Shown here: one piece after another, positions 23,881-36,282 of the stretch
Position numbering within the stretch: the stretch's first letter is position 1
How the letters are laid out: each line of letters opens with the position of its first letter
Source: Nyssa sinensis
Lineage: Eukaryota > Streptophyta > Magnoliopsida > Cornales > Nyssaceae
Length of the DNA: 64,000 nucleotides
Direction of reading: 5' to 3'
Assembly (NCBI GenBank): GCA_008638375.1
Contig: CM018031.1
Location: forward strand, 64,078,688 to 64,142,687
Notes under the pieces: model-generated
Database searches by the model: none
Seen by the model: the letters and a program-made list of their open reading frames with translations, nothing else
Told to the model about the DNA's origin: nothing
Translations under genes and position numbers: made by a program

Positions 23881-26395
23881 AATTCTTGGTGGTAGTTCTG
23901 AAGAGAAGGAATAGTTTTTCTTCGGATTGGGGGGAGTTGATACCCTTGCCAAGGGACAAGGAAACGGTTTAGGTCAAGATTTTGTTAATGTTATAGGCCC
24001 ATGCATGTCGTGTGTGTGTGTGTGAGTGAGAGAGAGAGACTTGTGTTATCATCATTCATAAATGACAAAAGGGTAATGATAATAGGAGGTACCTTTTAAA
24101 TATGACCGTACGCAGTAGTGGATCTAGACTGTGAATTTAAGAAGAAAATTAATTCAAAAAATAAAATTTTAGACTGTCTCATTGCATGCATTTAATACGC
24201 TAAGGAAAAAGATTCCTGTAAGTGATCAAATCATCTCTCCATCTCAAGGAGGTCCTCCACTTTTGATGGCTAGTTTGATCTTCCCCTCTCCGAATTGACA
24301 TTTGTTGGAAGGGCAAATCTGAATTTTTTTTAAAAAAAAATCAATTACAATTAGGTTAAAAAGTGAAATTTTAAAAAATTAGAGGGCATTGCCCCTTGAG
24401 TTAGTTATGGTTCCGCCATTATGTCAATTGATTGAATTTTGATATGAATATAATTTGAATTCAATCTGTTTATCTGAATGTGATATAAAGAATTTGATGT
24501 GATATTTCAATTCGAATTTGAATAATTCATTTAGTTAAATAAATTAAATTTGTATATATAGATTAAACATATCCAATTCTTTAATGATTTAATTCGATTA
24601 AATATAACATATATATTTAAAAAATTATATATTATATTTGAAAATATATATTATATTAATTTATATTTTAAATATTTATAATATGTTAAATATTAAAACA
24701 TATAAGGTTTTCTTAAGTTTAGTTTATATATTTTAAAACTTACACATTATATTAATATTATAACATAATTTTTTATATGTATAATATATACAAAAATAAA
24801 TATTAACTATACATAATATGTATTAATATTATTATCGAATCCTCTCTCTCGTATTAGTGTCTTGTCTTGTCTTGTCAGCCTCTTGCAATATAAGTTCTTG
24901 TTTTCAATTATATTTTGTTTGTTAGGAATTGTGTTTATTCATAAAACATGTAAAATTTTATTTTATGAGTGTTTTTATGTCTAAATTAATTTTTTATTGT
25001 AATTTTTATTATTTTAATAGACTTTTTTTGACATTTAAAATATAATTCAAAGAATTGAATAAAACTGATAATAATTAAGCAATTGATATTAAAATTTTCA
25101 CTATCTTTTTTAAAGTATAAAATTTTACACTTTTGCTCTTTTAGAGACTAAAATTTTACAGTTTCAAAATTTCATTCTTCAAAATTTCATATTTCATATA
25201 TAATATGAATCTTGTTTGATAAATCTTAATTTTTAGAGTCCAAATATATAAATTTTATTAAAAATTAATTTATATTTTTTGAGTTTTTGAATTTTTGAAA
25301 AAACGTTTTTTGATACATGGGCACCACTTACAACCCTATTTTATGCTGAGAATTATGTAAGAATAATTTAGTCACAAAGTGATTGAGGAATTTGATGAGT
25401 TAAAGCACTCTAAAGGAGTGTGAGGGTTAACAAGAGCTATAACCATGCAACACACATATAAGTATTTTAGTTAGGACCAATTCTATATAATTAGAAGCTT
25501 AAAATGAGAAAAGTAACAATCTTAAATGATATTTTTTAAAATATTAATATAATTTTTAACTTTATTTTTATATATATATATATTATATATTTAGTTTTTT
25601 AATATAAAATTTAATTATTTTCTAACAAGAGATAGTTATATATTGAATAGAATTCTACTAATAAATTATTTACATAATTTACAAATCAAATTTTAATAAT
25701 AGAATTAAGTTTTTCTCATATAATTTTTATGAGATATTTTTTATATAGTTAGATTTTTATTAATTTTATATTTTTAATCTAATTATACTATAAATACAAA
25801 ATATTTAATTTTTTTTTATAGAATTGGATGTTTATTAATCTTAAATTTTTAATTTAATTATCTTATAAATATTTAAAAATTTGAGACATTTATTTTATAT
25901 AAAATTTAAAATAATTATTTTGTTGTTATGCTCCACTAATATCATCATTTAGGCTATGGCTGACCAAGTGAGGTTTTGTCGGACGTAATGGTTGACCATT
26001 GTTGAGAATTGAATCTGGGTATCAAAGAGAGGGACCCACTCCCCTATAACCATTAGGATTTTGGAAATCTAGATTATGCTTTTAGAATCATGATTTGTTG
26101 TCTTCTTGCAATTATTAACATGATTCATTATCATACATACATATATATATATATGTGTGTGTGTGTGTCTGATAGAGTGAAGCATGCATCAATATTCATG
26201 ATTCATATAAGGAATCTGTGTCTTCCCATGGATCATTATTCATTAGACATGACCTACTTAACTAGGTTAGGGCCAATGAGCATCACATTAAGGAATCCTA
26301 TACGTCCATCTCTCCATGATTTGTGACTTTTGATGACATGTAACAATTATTCGAAGTTTTATTCAAATTAGTTCATTATTATCATGACCCTGCAT

Positions 26396-26431
<36 letters not shown>

Positions 26432-28833
26432 TTGTTAGATGTTTGCATTATGTAGGAAATTAATTTGTAATTCATGTGATGAAAAAATTATAAAAATAAA
26501 TGATAAATTTTTAAATAAATAATAAAAAATTAGATAAATGATTCATAAATATAAATAATAATAAATAAATAAAATGTCTATCAAAAAGTACGATCACTCC
26601 ATAATCTCTTATTTAATCATAGATTAATAAATAAAAAATAAAAGTATAAATTAAGTATCATGGAACAAAATTAAAAATTAGACACATAAGAGAAAAAATG
26701 AATTAATAAATAACAGTAGTGAACAACCCTCACCTCAATATAAATAATATATATATATACACACTATAATTGTCACATTACTGCATTACATGTGTTGTTT
26801 TTATTTATTTTTAACCCATTAGGAATGAATATAAGTAAGTAACCAAACCAAAAATTTATTTATAAGTACATTTTTTCTACTGTTTTGTCTACTTATATAA
26901 CAAGACATGGTCCTTCAAATTAAAAAACAAAACATAAATATTTAGTAAGATTGTGAAAAAAATGATTAATTTAATTCCACAAAAGAATGAAACCAACAAC
27001 ATATAATATTAAAAACGACACATATTATCTCTTTTGCAAAAGCAACTTTTGAGCTTAATATTAAAAATGACAAATTTTTAACAACTTCTTAATAGATTGG
27101 CAGATCAAAACACATAATATAAGAGTGAGGGTTTATCTAACATGTTATCAGAGCTAGTATTATGTTTGAACTGAGATGTAGTATTTTACATTGAATGCCG
27201 ACAATATTTATAATGAATTTATAAAGACGACATTTTTACTAAAAATACAAATTTGTGAGTATTTGTCGCTGAATTGAAAACTTAAGCTTGATAATAAACT
27301 ATTAGAAGAAAGAGAATAATACTTCTAAGTAAAGACTCAACCGTCTCTAACTATAATATTCATGGTAAAGTTGTTAGCCGTGATTCAATGAGAAGAAAGT
27401 CCAAAATGCATTTGGGAAGTTATAGGTAGCTTAGACTTTGTGTCATGAAGAGAAAGGAAGAGATAGTTGTTGGCATTGGTCAGAAAAGGAAAGAGACCTG
27501 ACTATGGGAGTGATAGATATGGATCATGTAAGATCTTCTTTATCAGCCCTTTCCTCTCCATGTTGATCTCCCACAATCCAACCCCTTTCACATCAACTGC
27601 TTCTCTCCTTTTATCACAAAAGTGAAAATTCAGAGCTGCCAGCTACTTGACCGGCCCCATTCTCTTGACACTAATATCTCCATTTAACTTAAAACTATCT
27701 TCCTTGAGCGATTATTCAGCATGGAATCACAGTCTTAGCGTTTCAATGACTACATATGTAACAATATATTATACATGTGTATATATATATGACTTATTAT
27801 TTAATTGTTAAAATCCTTGAAATCGATTCATTGAATAATTTCTCATCTTCCTAACATTCCAGTACTATTGGGTCACTTGGAGAGATATTTTTTAGTAGTA
27901 TGGTATATCACGTAATAATGTAATCTTCCAATAATCAAAGGTAGAACTAGAAGAAAAAAAAAATTAGAAGCGGGGAGCTAGAAAATTTTTGAAAATTTTT
28001 TTAATCAGAATTTTAGGTTGGGTCAAAATTTTGGGATGAAAACTAAGAGAAATGGTGGGTAAAAATTGGGTTGGGCCAAAAAAAAATGGGTGTGAGTTAA
28101 AATTTTGGGTGATAAATGAGAGAAATAATGAGTAAAAATTAGGATTGGGCTTATTTGAAAAATGCTAAAATTTTACATGTATAAAAAAGATTTCCTAAAT
28201 TTAAAGTGGGTTAGAGTCCGGCCTATCCCACTGAAAATCCCGTCATTGTCAATAATATTCTGTCATCTGTATTATATTTTAATAAAAAAGATAGATTATA
28301 TTACACATGATAAAAATTTGTTGAAATGACACATTGCTACAAACGGATCCAGACTATTGACTGCACCTGCACCTGCATCAGAACCCAACTCTGACTTGGT
28401 TCTCTTAGGTCCAGGCCAACTGGTTCAAGAGCCACTATTATAAAAAAAAAAAAAAATTAAGCAATATTGGGAGATTATACTCATATGATAATAAGAGAAA
28501 GCTTATAATATTTACTTTAGTGTAAATCCTTTAGCAAAATCCAGTATTTATATCATCCAATTTTGAATAATTATGAATAAGCTGCACAAATTGTGTTCGT
28601 ACGATGAGAAAATGATTTGGGTTTACTGTCTATTTTATTTTATGTGTTATCAAATGGCATGATATTCACAAGTGGAACCCTTACCTTTACAAGTACATCT
28701 TTATTAACTTGTTCACTTAAAAAAAAAGTTGGTAAATATATAATTTAATTTTACGGTGTTAACCACTTACGCAGTGTATATTAGATAGTCAACTTTAATC
28801 TAAACACTTGCTATTTTAATCTACCAAGTCCAC

Positions 28834-28998
28834 TCACAGGAGTAGGTCAGATGAATTGATAGACGTAGCATAAATCCGGAGGTCGTTAGTTCAAACTCTT
28901 CACTTTATACCTAATGGAATATGTGGTATGAATTTCAAGAGAATAGAAGGATTAGTTTGATGATAAAGTTACTGATATATTCTTATTTTGAAAAAAGG
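28834..28998 (+). mobile_element. SINE-like element, copy B
   Basis: Same element as 21785-21952, with B-box-like AGTTCAAACTCT and tail TTATTTTGAAAAAA. Confidence 0.45.
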
Positions 28999-29067
28999 AT
29001 TTACCAAACATTTTTCTAAAATATAATTAAAATTAACTGTGACATATAAGCCATTTTAGACTCCTAA

Positions 29068-29510
29068 AAAAGATATGCTTGAGAGAGAGATTGCCGCCAA
29101 TATGGAATGAACACATATAAGAAGAAAGTTATATGTAAAGGTATTCATAATGATGTATGGAAAATTTTGGTCGACAAGTTCCATCCATGACATACTTGGG
29201 AACATGTGGAGAGCCTAAGGGAGGCCTTCAAACATGGCCCTGCTGACCTCACCATTCACAAGTTCATGTTCCCCTACCCCCACGTTACTATCATTCTCCA
29301 ATGACAATACCAAGAAGAAGAAAAAAAGGTAAAAAAAACAAAAATGGATTGAAGGACAGAAACAAACGTGTGCTAGGAGTATTAGTGAAATTGTATGTTA
29401 GCAAATTTGGATTTGACAAAATTAGAATTATAATGTGTCTAAGTCGTGAGTATCTAGTACTCAAGTCTTGTCATCAAGCATTTAAATATCTAGTATGAAT
29501 ATTTGAATAT
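29068..29510. other. Highly conserved island in b3 (copy B)
   Basis: Counterpart of 22021-22480. By eye it differs at only a handful of sites over ~430 bases. Confidence 0.4.
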
Positions 29511-31240
29511 CAGGTTTGTTGGGCTCACACATATTTAATATCTACTTGGTTGATTGACGCATATTTTTTAGTGTAACATTTGTTTCAATTAAATCAAGTG
29601 TATTATTATTTGAATAAAGTTAGATTTTTTTATCAATCTATATAACATGATCTAAGTCGTTTGAACGACTTGAGAGGTCGTTCGAACAACCTGTAGGGGG
29701 TTTTTCAATGATATCTCATTCAAGGTTGTTTGATGGTTTGAATAAAAGTTCATTTAAATGACCTACGAGGTCGTTGAAACGATCCTAGGTTAAATTTCAA
29801 TGTGAGTTCATTCGATCTCGTTTAATAGAAAGTTCAAACAACCTACATGCAGACTATATTTTTAATTCAATTTAAACATTCATTTTCTGTATCAAACCCT
29901 TCCCATTTAAGGGACTTTTGACAAGGAAAACAGGGAGAGACCTTTTTACTACACCTAGAGAGAGAGAGAGAGAGAGATGAAAGTTTTGCAAAGAGTATTT
30001 AATGCATTAAATCACACAGTTCATAAATATTTGTCACAGCAAGAATCCAACAACAATTTATTCAAGTCAAAGTTGAAGAATACAAGCATAGAAGAGTATA
30101 GTTTGTGTGATTAGAGAAATTCGAGACTACAAGGAGTCGTAGTTGTGATTGTGTAAAGTTGTTCAAGAATTCGAAGATGGGGAAACTGTGAGAAACACTT
30201 GTGGAGGCAAGTTCAAAGGAAGATTCGTACAGGATTAACAAAGTCTGAGGTACGAAGTCAATAGTGGCATCAGAGTTTCTAAATCTTTCTTAGATTCTTG
30301 ATAGTAGGTTTAGTGATAAACTAGAAAGATTTCGAGATTTTCTGGAGTCTATCCATATCATCACCAGTACTAACTAAAGGTCCAATCTATGCAACAATAA
30401 AAAAACAACACTATTATGTCCACACAAACTTGGACATACAGCAACAAAAACACACACACACGTTACCCTAAAAAAGATAATTATAAAAAAAACAATGTTT
30501 GGTTTCACATCAACAAAAAAAAATATCTTTTTACCTGCATATGTGTCATAATCATAATTTATCACATATATAATAGATGTACTTTTTAATTTTATTATAT
30601 TAATTTATATTTTAAATATTTATAATTTAGCTTGCATCGATCCCTTCTCGATCTCTATCTGAATGTGTGTGTTTGATAGCGAAGGTTTTTAAATTGTCCA
30701 TGTGTGGATGACATGGCAATGCTGATTACACCAAGAAAGCCTAGTCGATCGGCCTTATCGTGCCAGCACCACAATTGTATTTTTCGTGGTCTATTCCACC
30801 ACACACGTTGCCCACTTGGCCTACGTGTTCGACTTCAGTGCTCTCCATATATATCTCATGGAACCCAGCCGCCCTCGTTGCTTTTTGCATTGCATCGATC
30901 CTTCCATGCGGAAAAAAAAAAGCAGTAAAGTGGCAAGGTAATATAAAATAAACTCAATGACTATGTAAATTAATTTTAAATATGTGATAATAATAATATA
31001 TTGATGATATTTTAATTTAAAATATATTTTATATGTTAAAAATTAATTTACACTACTACAAAAAAATTTCAAGCTACCTCACATACATTAGACTTTATAA
31101 TAATGAATCTCATAGTATTATATTTAGGGAGTGTGAAAAAAATAAAGTGATAAAGTCAGTTATGTATAACATTATTCATTTATATTAGCTTGTTTCTCGG
31201 CTTCAAATTAAACGAAGCTAATTTAAATAACAAATGTCTC

Positions 31241-31295
<55 letters not shown>

Positions 31296-31394
31296 AATTG
31301 ATTGGTCAAGAATATCATGAGTCAGTTTATACGCACCAAAATAAGTTTTCATTTTCGTGACATTCAGGCTTGTCTTTTAAACTTAACTTTAGCT

Positions 31395-31487
31395 GTCACG
31401 TGATCAGCACAGATGAAACTTGAACTCAAGACACTTTGAATTTTATCATCAATGTCTCACCGCTTGGCCACTCTCCTAGGTGGTGTC
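31395..31487 (-). mobile_element. SINE-like element, tRNA-derived head (copy C)
   Basis: The minus strand reads ACACCACCTAGGAGAG, then a perfect RNA polymerase III A box TGGCCAAGCGG (31460-31470), then a B-box-like GAGTTCAAGTTTC (31415-31427). The head resembles a serine- or leucine-type tRNA. It does not fold as a complete tRNA, so I call a SINE, not a tRNA gene. The 3' end is unclear and may reach ~31310. Confidence 0.5.
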
Positions 31488-32113
31488 CCTTATATTGTTT
31501 TTACTTACAATTCTCAAATTTATATTCCAAATGATGTGACACTAATGTAATAGAATGACATTAATTACTTGATATAAAATATTGTCAATAATCCAGAGCC
31601 ACGTAAATATCATATCATTTAGGATATAAATTTGAAAGCACAACTTTTATTTATTTATTTATTTTTGTTCATCACCTAGTGGGTTAAGAGTGTTATTAAA
31701 ATTAATGAAAAAATGATTTATTTTTTTTTCGAATTTGAGAAAAAAAGACTTTTGATGATTTCGGGTAGAGAATTCCTTTAAATTTCTGAGAAATAATTAA
31801 CTATTGAATAAAAAAAAAACCAAAAGTATTAATATCCCAAGTCCTTACTAGGCTTGCAATTAATAAAACATTAATTATTTTCTCAAAGTTTTAAACTATT
31901 GTGAAACATTAAAATTAATTATTTACATTTTGTGTAAAAAAAATTGATATTAATATTAAAAATAAGAGTAATGCTAGATATACCGAATTGATTTATTAGA
32001 TTAGTTGACATCATTCATCATAACTCTTCTTTAAAATTTTGATACGGAATGAAAATGTGGAAGAAAAATCGAACACGTCAAAGTCCTTATAAAACAAGTA
32101 ATATGGAAACTCC

Positions 32114-32390
32114 TGTCGGAATGTCTCTTATCGCCCATTGTTCACCCCTACTTGCAATTTATAAGGCTTTAGTCCCCCTCTCTTTGACACCTAGATTTTA
32201 AGCAGAGTAAGGTTTCTTTTTGGCTTGTGTACGGAATGTTTCACAAAGCCCAACAGTCACTGTGGTCAGGAGGTGTGTCAGAATGTCCCACATCGCCCAT
32301 TGTTCGCCCCTACTTGCAATTTATAAGGTTTTAGTCCCCCTCTCCTTGACACCGAGGTTTTAAGGAGGTTTTGGGCTGGGCCATTTAACA
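32114..32390. mobile_element. TRIM-like miniature LTR element (277 bp), only in copy C
   Basis: Starts TGTCGGAATGTC and ends CATTTAACA, with a perfect 5-bp target duplication ACTCC (32109-32113 and 32391-32395). Copy A has the empty site near 10460. Two direct repeats start TGTCGGAATG (32114) and TGTCAGAATG (32276). They share ATCGCCCATTGTTC, CCCCTACTTGCAATTTATAA and TTTAGTCCCCCTCTC. The first repeat seems to end CCCAACA at 32255, leaving ~20 bases between the repeats, with a purine-rich CAGGAGG before the second. The interior is unusually short, so a solo LTR with an internal duplication is the alternative. Confidence 0.65.
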
Positions 32391-32876
32391 ACTCCTAAAA
32401 CGACTTTTTATATTTTTAGGGTACCAAATTTATCTTACATCAAATTTAAATAAAAAGACCAAACACGTCTATTAATTACAAACAAATCATAGATACATTA
32501 TTCGATAAATCAAACCGGTATATCAAACTAGTGTACCAATCATTTTCCTAAAAATAATTGTTAAAGTCCATCCTTGTCTTTTTGTCTCTCCTTCCTATAA
32601 GTTGCTACATTTTCATCTATTAATTACAAATAAATCATAATACATTATTTGATAAACTAATTCGGTGTATATAAAATCAGTGCATCTATCATTTTCCCGA
32701 AAATAATTGTCAAAGTCCAGCCAAATGGCCTTAATGAAGTATGAAAATGTAGCAATGTACAGGAAGGAGAGAGAAAAAAGACAAGGATCGCAAGCCAGCC
32801 ATTGAAGGGCCCATGAAAATGGTGGCTTTCAACCAAGGCCACCAGGGTCTCTGATGCTTATCTTTTTAGCATGAAT

Positions 32877-35249
32877 TCTTGGTGGTAGTTCTGAAGAGAA
32901 GGAATAGTTTTTCATCGGATTGGGGGGAGTTGATACCCTTTCCAAGGGAGTTTAGTCAAAATTTTGTTAATGTTATAGGCCCATGCATGTCGTGTGTGTG
33001 TGTGAGAGAGAGACTTGTGTTATCATCATTCATAAATGACAAAAGGGTAATGATAATAGGAGGTAACTTTTAACTATGACCGTCGCAGTAGTTGATCTAG
33101 ACTGTGAATTTAAGAAGAAAATTAATTCAAAAAATAAAATTTTAGACTGTTTCATTGAATGCATTTAATACGCTAAGGAAAAAGATTCTAAGTGATCAAA
33201 TCATCTCTCCATCTCAAGGAGGTCCTCCACTTTTGATGGCTAGCTGATCTTCCCCTCTCCGAATTGACATTTTTGGAAGGGCAAATCTTAAATTTTTTTT
33301 CAAAAAAACTCAATTAAAATTAGGTTAAAAAGTAAAATTTTAAAAAATTAGAGGGCCATTGCCCCGTAAGTCTAGTTATGGCTTCCCCATTGTGTCAATA
33401 AATCGGATTTTAATCTGAATATAATTTGAATTCAATCTGTTTGTTTGGACGTGGTATAAAGAATTCGATATGATAATTTAATTTAAATTTAAATAAATTT
33501 TTTTAGTTAAATGAATCGAATTTGTATATTTAGATTAAACATATATGATTCTTTAATGATTTAATTCGATTAAATATAACATATATATTTAAAAAATTAT
33601 ATATTATATTTTAATATATATATATATATATTATATTAATGTATATTTTAAATATTTATAATATGTTAAATATTAAAACATATAAGGTTTTCTTAAGTTT
33701 AGTAACTTTAGTTTATATATTTTAAAATTTACATATTATATAAATATTATAACATAATTTTTTTATATGTATAATATATACAAAAATAAATATTAATTAT
33801 ACATAATATGTATTAATATTATTATTGAATCCTCTCTCTCGTATTAGTGCCTTGTCTTGTCTTGTCAGCTTTTTGCAGTATGAGTTCTTGTTTTTAATAA
33901 TATTTTGTTTGTTAGGAATTTTGTTTATTCATAAAACATGTAAAATTTCATATATTGAGTGTTTTTATGTCTAAATTAATTTTTTATTGTAATTTTTATT
34001 ATTTTAATAGACTTTTTTCGACATTTAAAATATAATTCAAAGAATTGAATAAAACTGATAATAATTAAGAAATAGATATTAAAATTTTCACTATCTTTTT
34101 TAAAGTATAAAATTTTACACTTTTGCTCTTTTAGATACTGTAAAATTTAAACTTTTGCTCTTTTAGAGACTAAAATTTTACAGTTTCAAAATTTCATATT
34201 TCATATATAATATGAATCTTGTTTGATAAATCTTAATTTTTAGAGTTCAAATATATAAATTTTATTAAAAATCGATTTATATTTTTTGAGTTTTTTATTT
34301 TTTGAAAAAACGTTTTTTGATACATGGGCACCACTCACAACCCCATTTAATGTTGAGAATTATGTAAGAATATTTTAGTAACAAAGTGATTGAGGAATTT
34401 GATGAGTTAATTTATTTAGACTTGGACTTGATGATAATTTTGGTATATTCTATGGATCTATAGTCGAATGATTAAAAAATTTAGCCTGATAATTTTTTTA
34501 ACAAATAATATTTAGATCACTCCTACTTCAATCTGAATCTAATCCTTTTTCTTCCCTACTTTTAACACCATGAAGTGCATGCTCGATTTTAAGCACTAAA
34601 TGAGTGTGTGGGTTAGCAAGAGCTACAACCATGCAACACGCATATAAGTATTTTAGTTAGGAACCGATTCGATATAATTAGAGGCTCAAAACGAGAAAGT
34701 AACAATCTTAAATGATATTTTTTAAAATATTAATATAATATTTTACTTTATTTATATATATATATATATTATCTTTTAGTTTTTTAATATAAAATTTAAT
34801 TATTTTATAATAAGAGATAGTTATATATTGAATAGAATTCTACTAATAAATTATTTACATAATTTACGAATAAAATTTTAAAAATAGAATTAAGTTTTTC
34901 TCATATAATTTTTATGAGACATTTTTATATAGTTAGATTTTTATTAATTTTATATTTTTAATTTAATTATCTTATAAATATTTAAAAATTTGAGACATTG
35001 ATTTTATATAAAATTTAAAATAATTATTTTGTTGTTATGCTCCACTAATATCATGTTTTAGGCTATGGCTGACCAAGTGAGGTTTTATCGGACGTAATGG
35101 TTGACCAATGTTGAGAATTGAATCTGAGTATAAAGAAAGGGACCCACTCCCCTATGACCATTAGGATTCTGGAAATCTAGATTATGCTTTTTAAAATCAT
35201 GAATTATTGTCTTCTTGCAATTATTAACATGATTCATTATCATACATAC
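32877..35249. other. Non-coding b2 sequence, copy C left of the retrotransposon
   Basis: The counterpart of A (~11084 onward) and B (23881-~26125). TA-rich tracts lie at ~33616-33634 and 34754-34770. No gene is supported. Confidence 0.6.
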
Positions 35250-35870
35250 TGATGCTGCACTTTTCGGCTCGCAATAAGTATGGACTCCGCGACCTGTAGA
35301 ACACTCAGAAAGATGATCAGAGGACCACCGGATTGGCTCCGGCGGTAGCCGCTCCGATGCTTAAGTAAGTAAAAGAAATTGAAAAACTGTATTGAAAGCC
35401 AAAGAATGAGCATAAGAAATAAGGCGTACCTCTAGGGTTTAATTTATAAGCCGTGGCTTTCCTAAGTTGATTAGGATTCAACGCCATGAATATAGGGATT
35501 TGATCATCGGAGATTGCAGCTACCTTGCATAGAGATAACCATAGATGGTAGTTTCCTTGTTGAAGACTGCTACCTTGCATAGAGATAACCATAGATGGTA
35601 GTTTCCTTGTTGAAGACTGCTTCCTTGTTGAAGACCGCTTCCTTATTCCCTGCTCGGCACCCGCTAAGGCGGTGACGAGTTCTGGAGTGTTGGTCTGGGC
35701 CCTGTAATCTGTTCTGGATATATATGTTCGGCCACTTCCGACCTTATATGGTGATCTGGATGCTTGAGCTTTTAGTCATTGGCTGAGTGAGAATCATGTT
35801 TGCTGAGCATAGGTCGGACTGTGGTCACACGTGTCAAGTGTTGATTGGCCTGTTCTTTTATGGTATATCA
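35250..35870 (-). repeat. 3' LTR of the Tat-type element (621 bp)
   Basis: It pairs with 46540-47159. By eye there are about six substitutions and one 1-base indel (an extra C in GGCTCCGGCGGTAG). Each LTR holds a perfect 50-bp tandem duplication (35521-35570 and 35571-35620; 46810-46859 and 46860-46909). A third partial copy TTCCTTGTTGAAGACCGC follows. Confidence 0.95.
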
Positions 35871-35874
35871 GTTA

Positions 35875-35887
35875 CTCCCCCCCCCCC
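35875..35887 (-). other. Polypurine tract
   Basis: On the minus strand, eleven G then AG, ending four bases from the 3' LTR. This is the expected place for the plus-strand primer of reverse transcription. Confidence 0.75.
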
Positions 35888-36105
35888 AAGTCCTAGTTTG
35901 ATGCTAGCAAGCAACTAGGGCTAAGCCTTTTTCGGAGAGTCGTGTGTCTTGTCCGTTCGCCTTCCAAGGCATTTATTGCGCAGCCGGAGATTAAGTCTTT
36001 TCAAGGTCATCACTGTACTGGGCTGATAGTTGGGTTTCTCGAAATCATCATTGTTCCGAACCGTCATGGCGTTTGGGCTTGGTGGGTCCCTTCTGATACT
36101 GTGTT

Positions 36106-36113
36106 TATAAATA
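36106..36113 (+). promoter_or_regulatory. TATA box of antisense unit 1
   Basis: TATAAATA on the plus strand, about 170 bases before the ATG at 36283. It is opposite to the element's own direction of transcription. Confidence 0.55.
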
Positions 36114-36282
36114 CGGGATGAGATTTTGGAATGACCTTTCCCCCGTCATTTTCACTGTGCTAGAAGATTTCATTCGCCATTGTTGGTTCGTGCGACCTTG
36201 AAGAATACTGATTCCCTGAGTTAGAACAGGTTCGACTGATTTTTCCTCTTCTCTTGCTTCTTTCTTCTTAAGTCCGGGAATA

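Larger units (their letters stand above)
23881..30344 (+). repeat. Large segmental repeat, copy B (blocks b2-b3 only)
   Basis: It starts abruptly inside the unit at AATTCTTGGTGGTAGTTCTG (equivalent to 11084), right after b4 of copy A. It ends at GAGATTTTCT, where copy A would continue into b4; instead b1 of copy C begins. b2 is 23881-~27010 and b3 ~27011-30344. It lacks the solo LTR, the 3.1-kb segment and the local tandem duplications of A. It also has a ~200-bp deletion near 25400 that C does not have. No gene is supported; the 78-codon frame at 26090-26326 spans a microsatellite. Confidence 0.85.

Noticed and set aside
27620..27660. microRNA miR167-like string (AGAGCTGCCAGC) in b3
   Set aside because: Only about ten bases match mature miR167, the rest differs, and I see no precursor hairpin around it.
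31395..31487. Functional tRNA gene
   Set aside because: A and B boxes are present but the arms do not pair into a cloverleaf and the acceptor ends do not match; a SINE head fits better.
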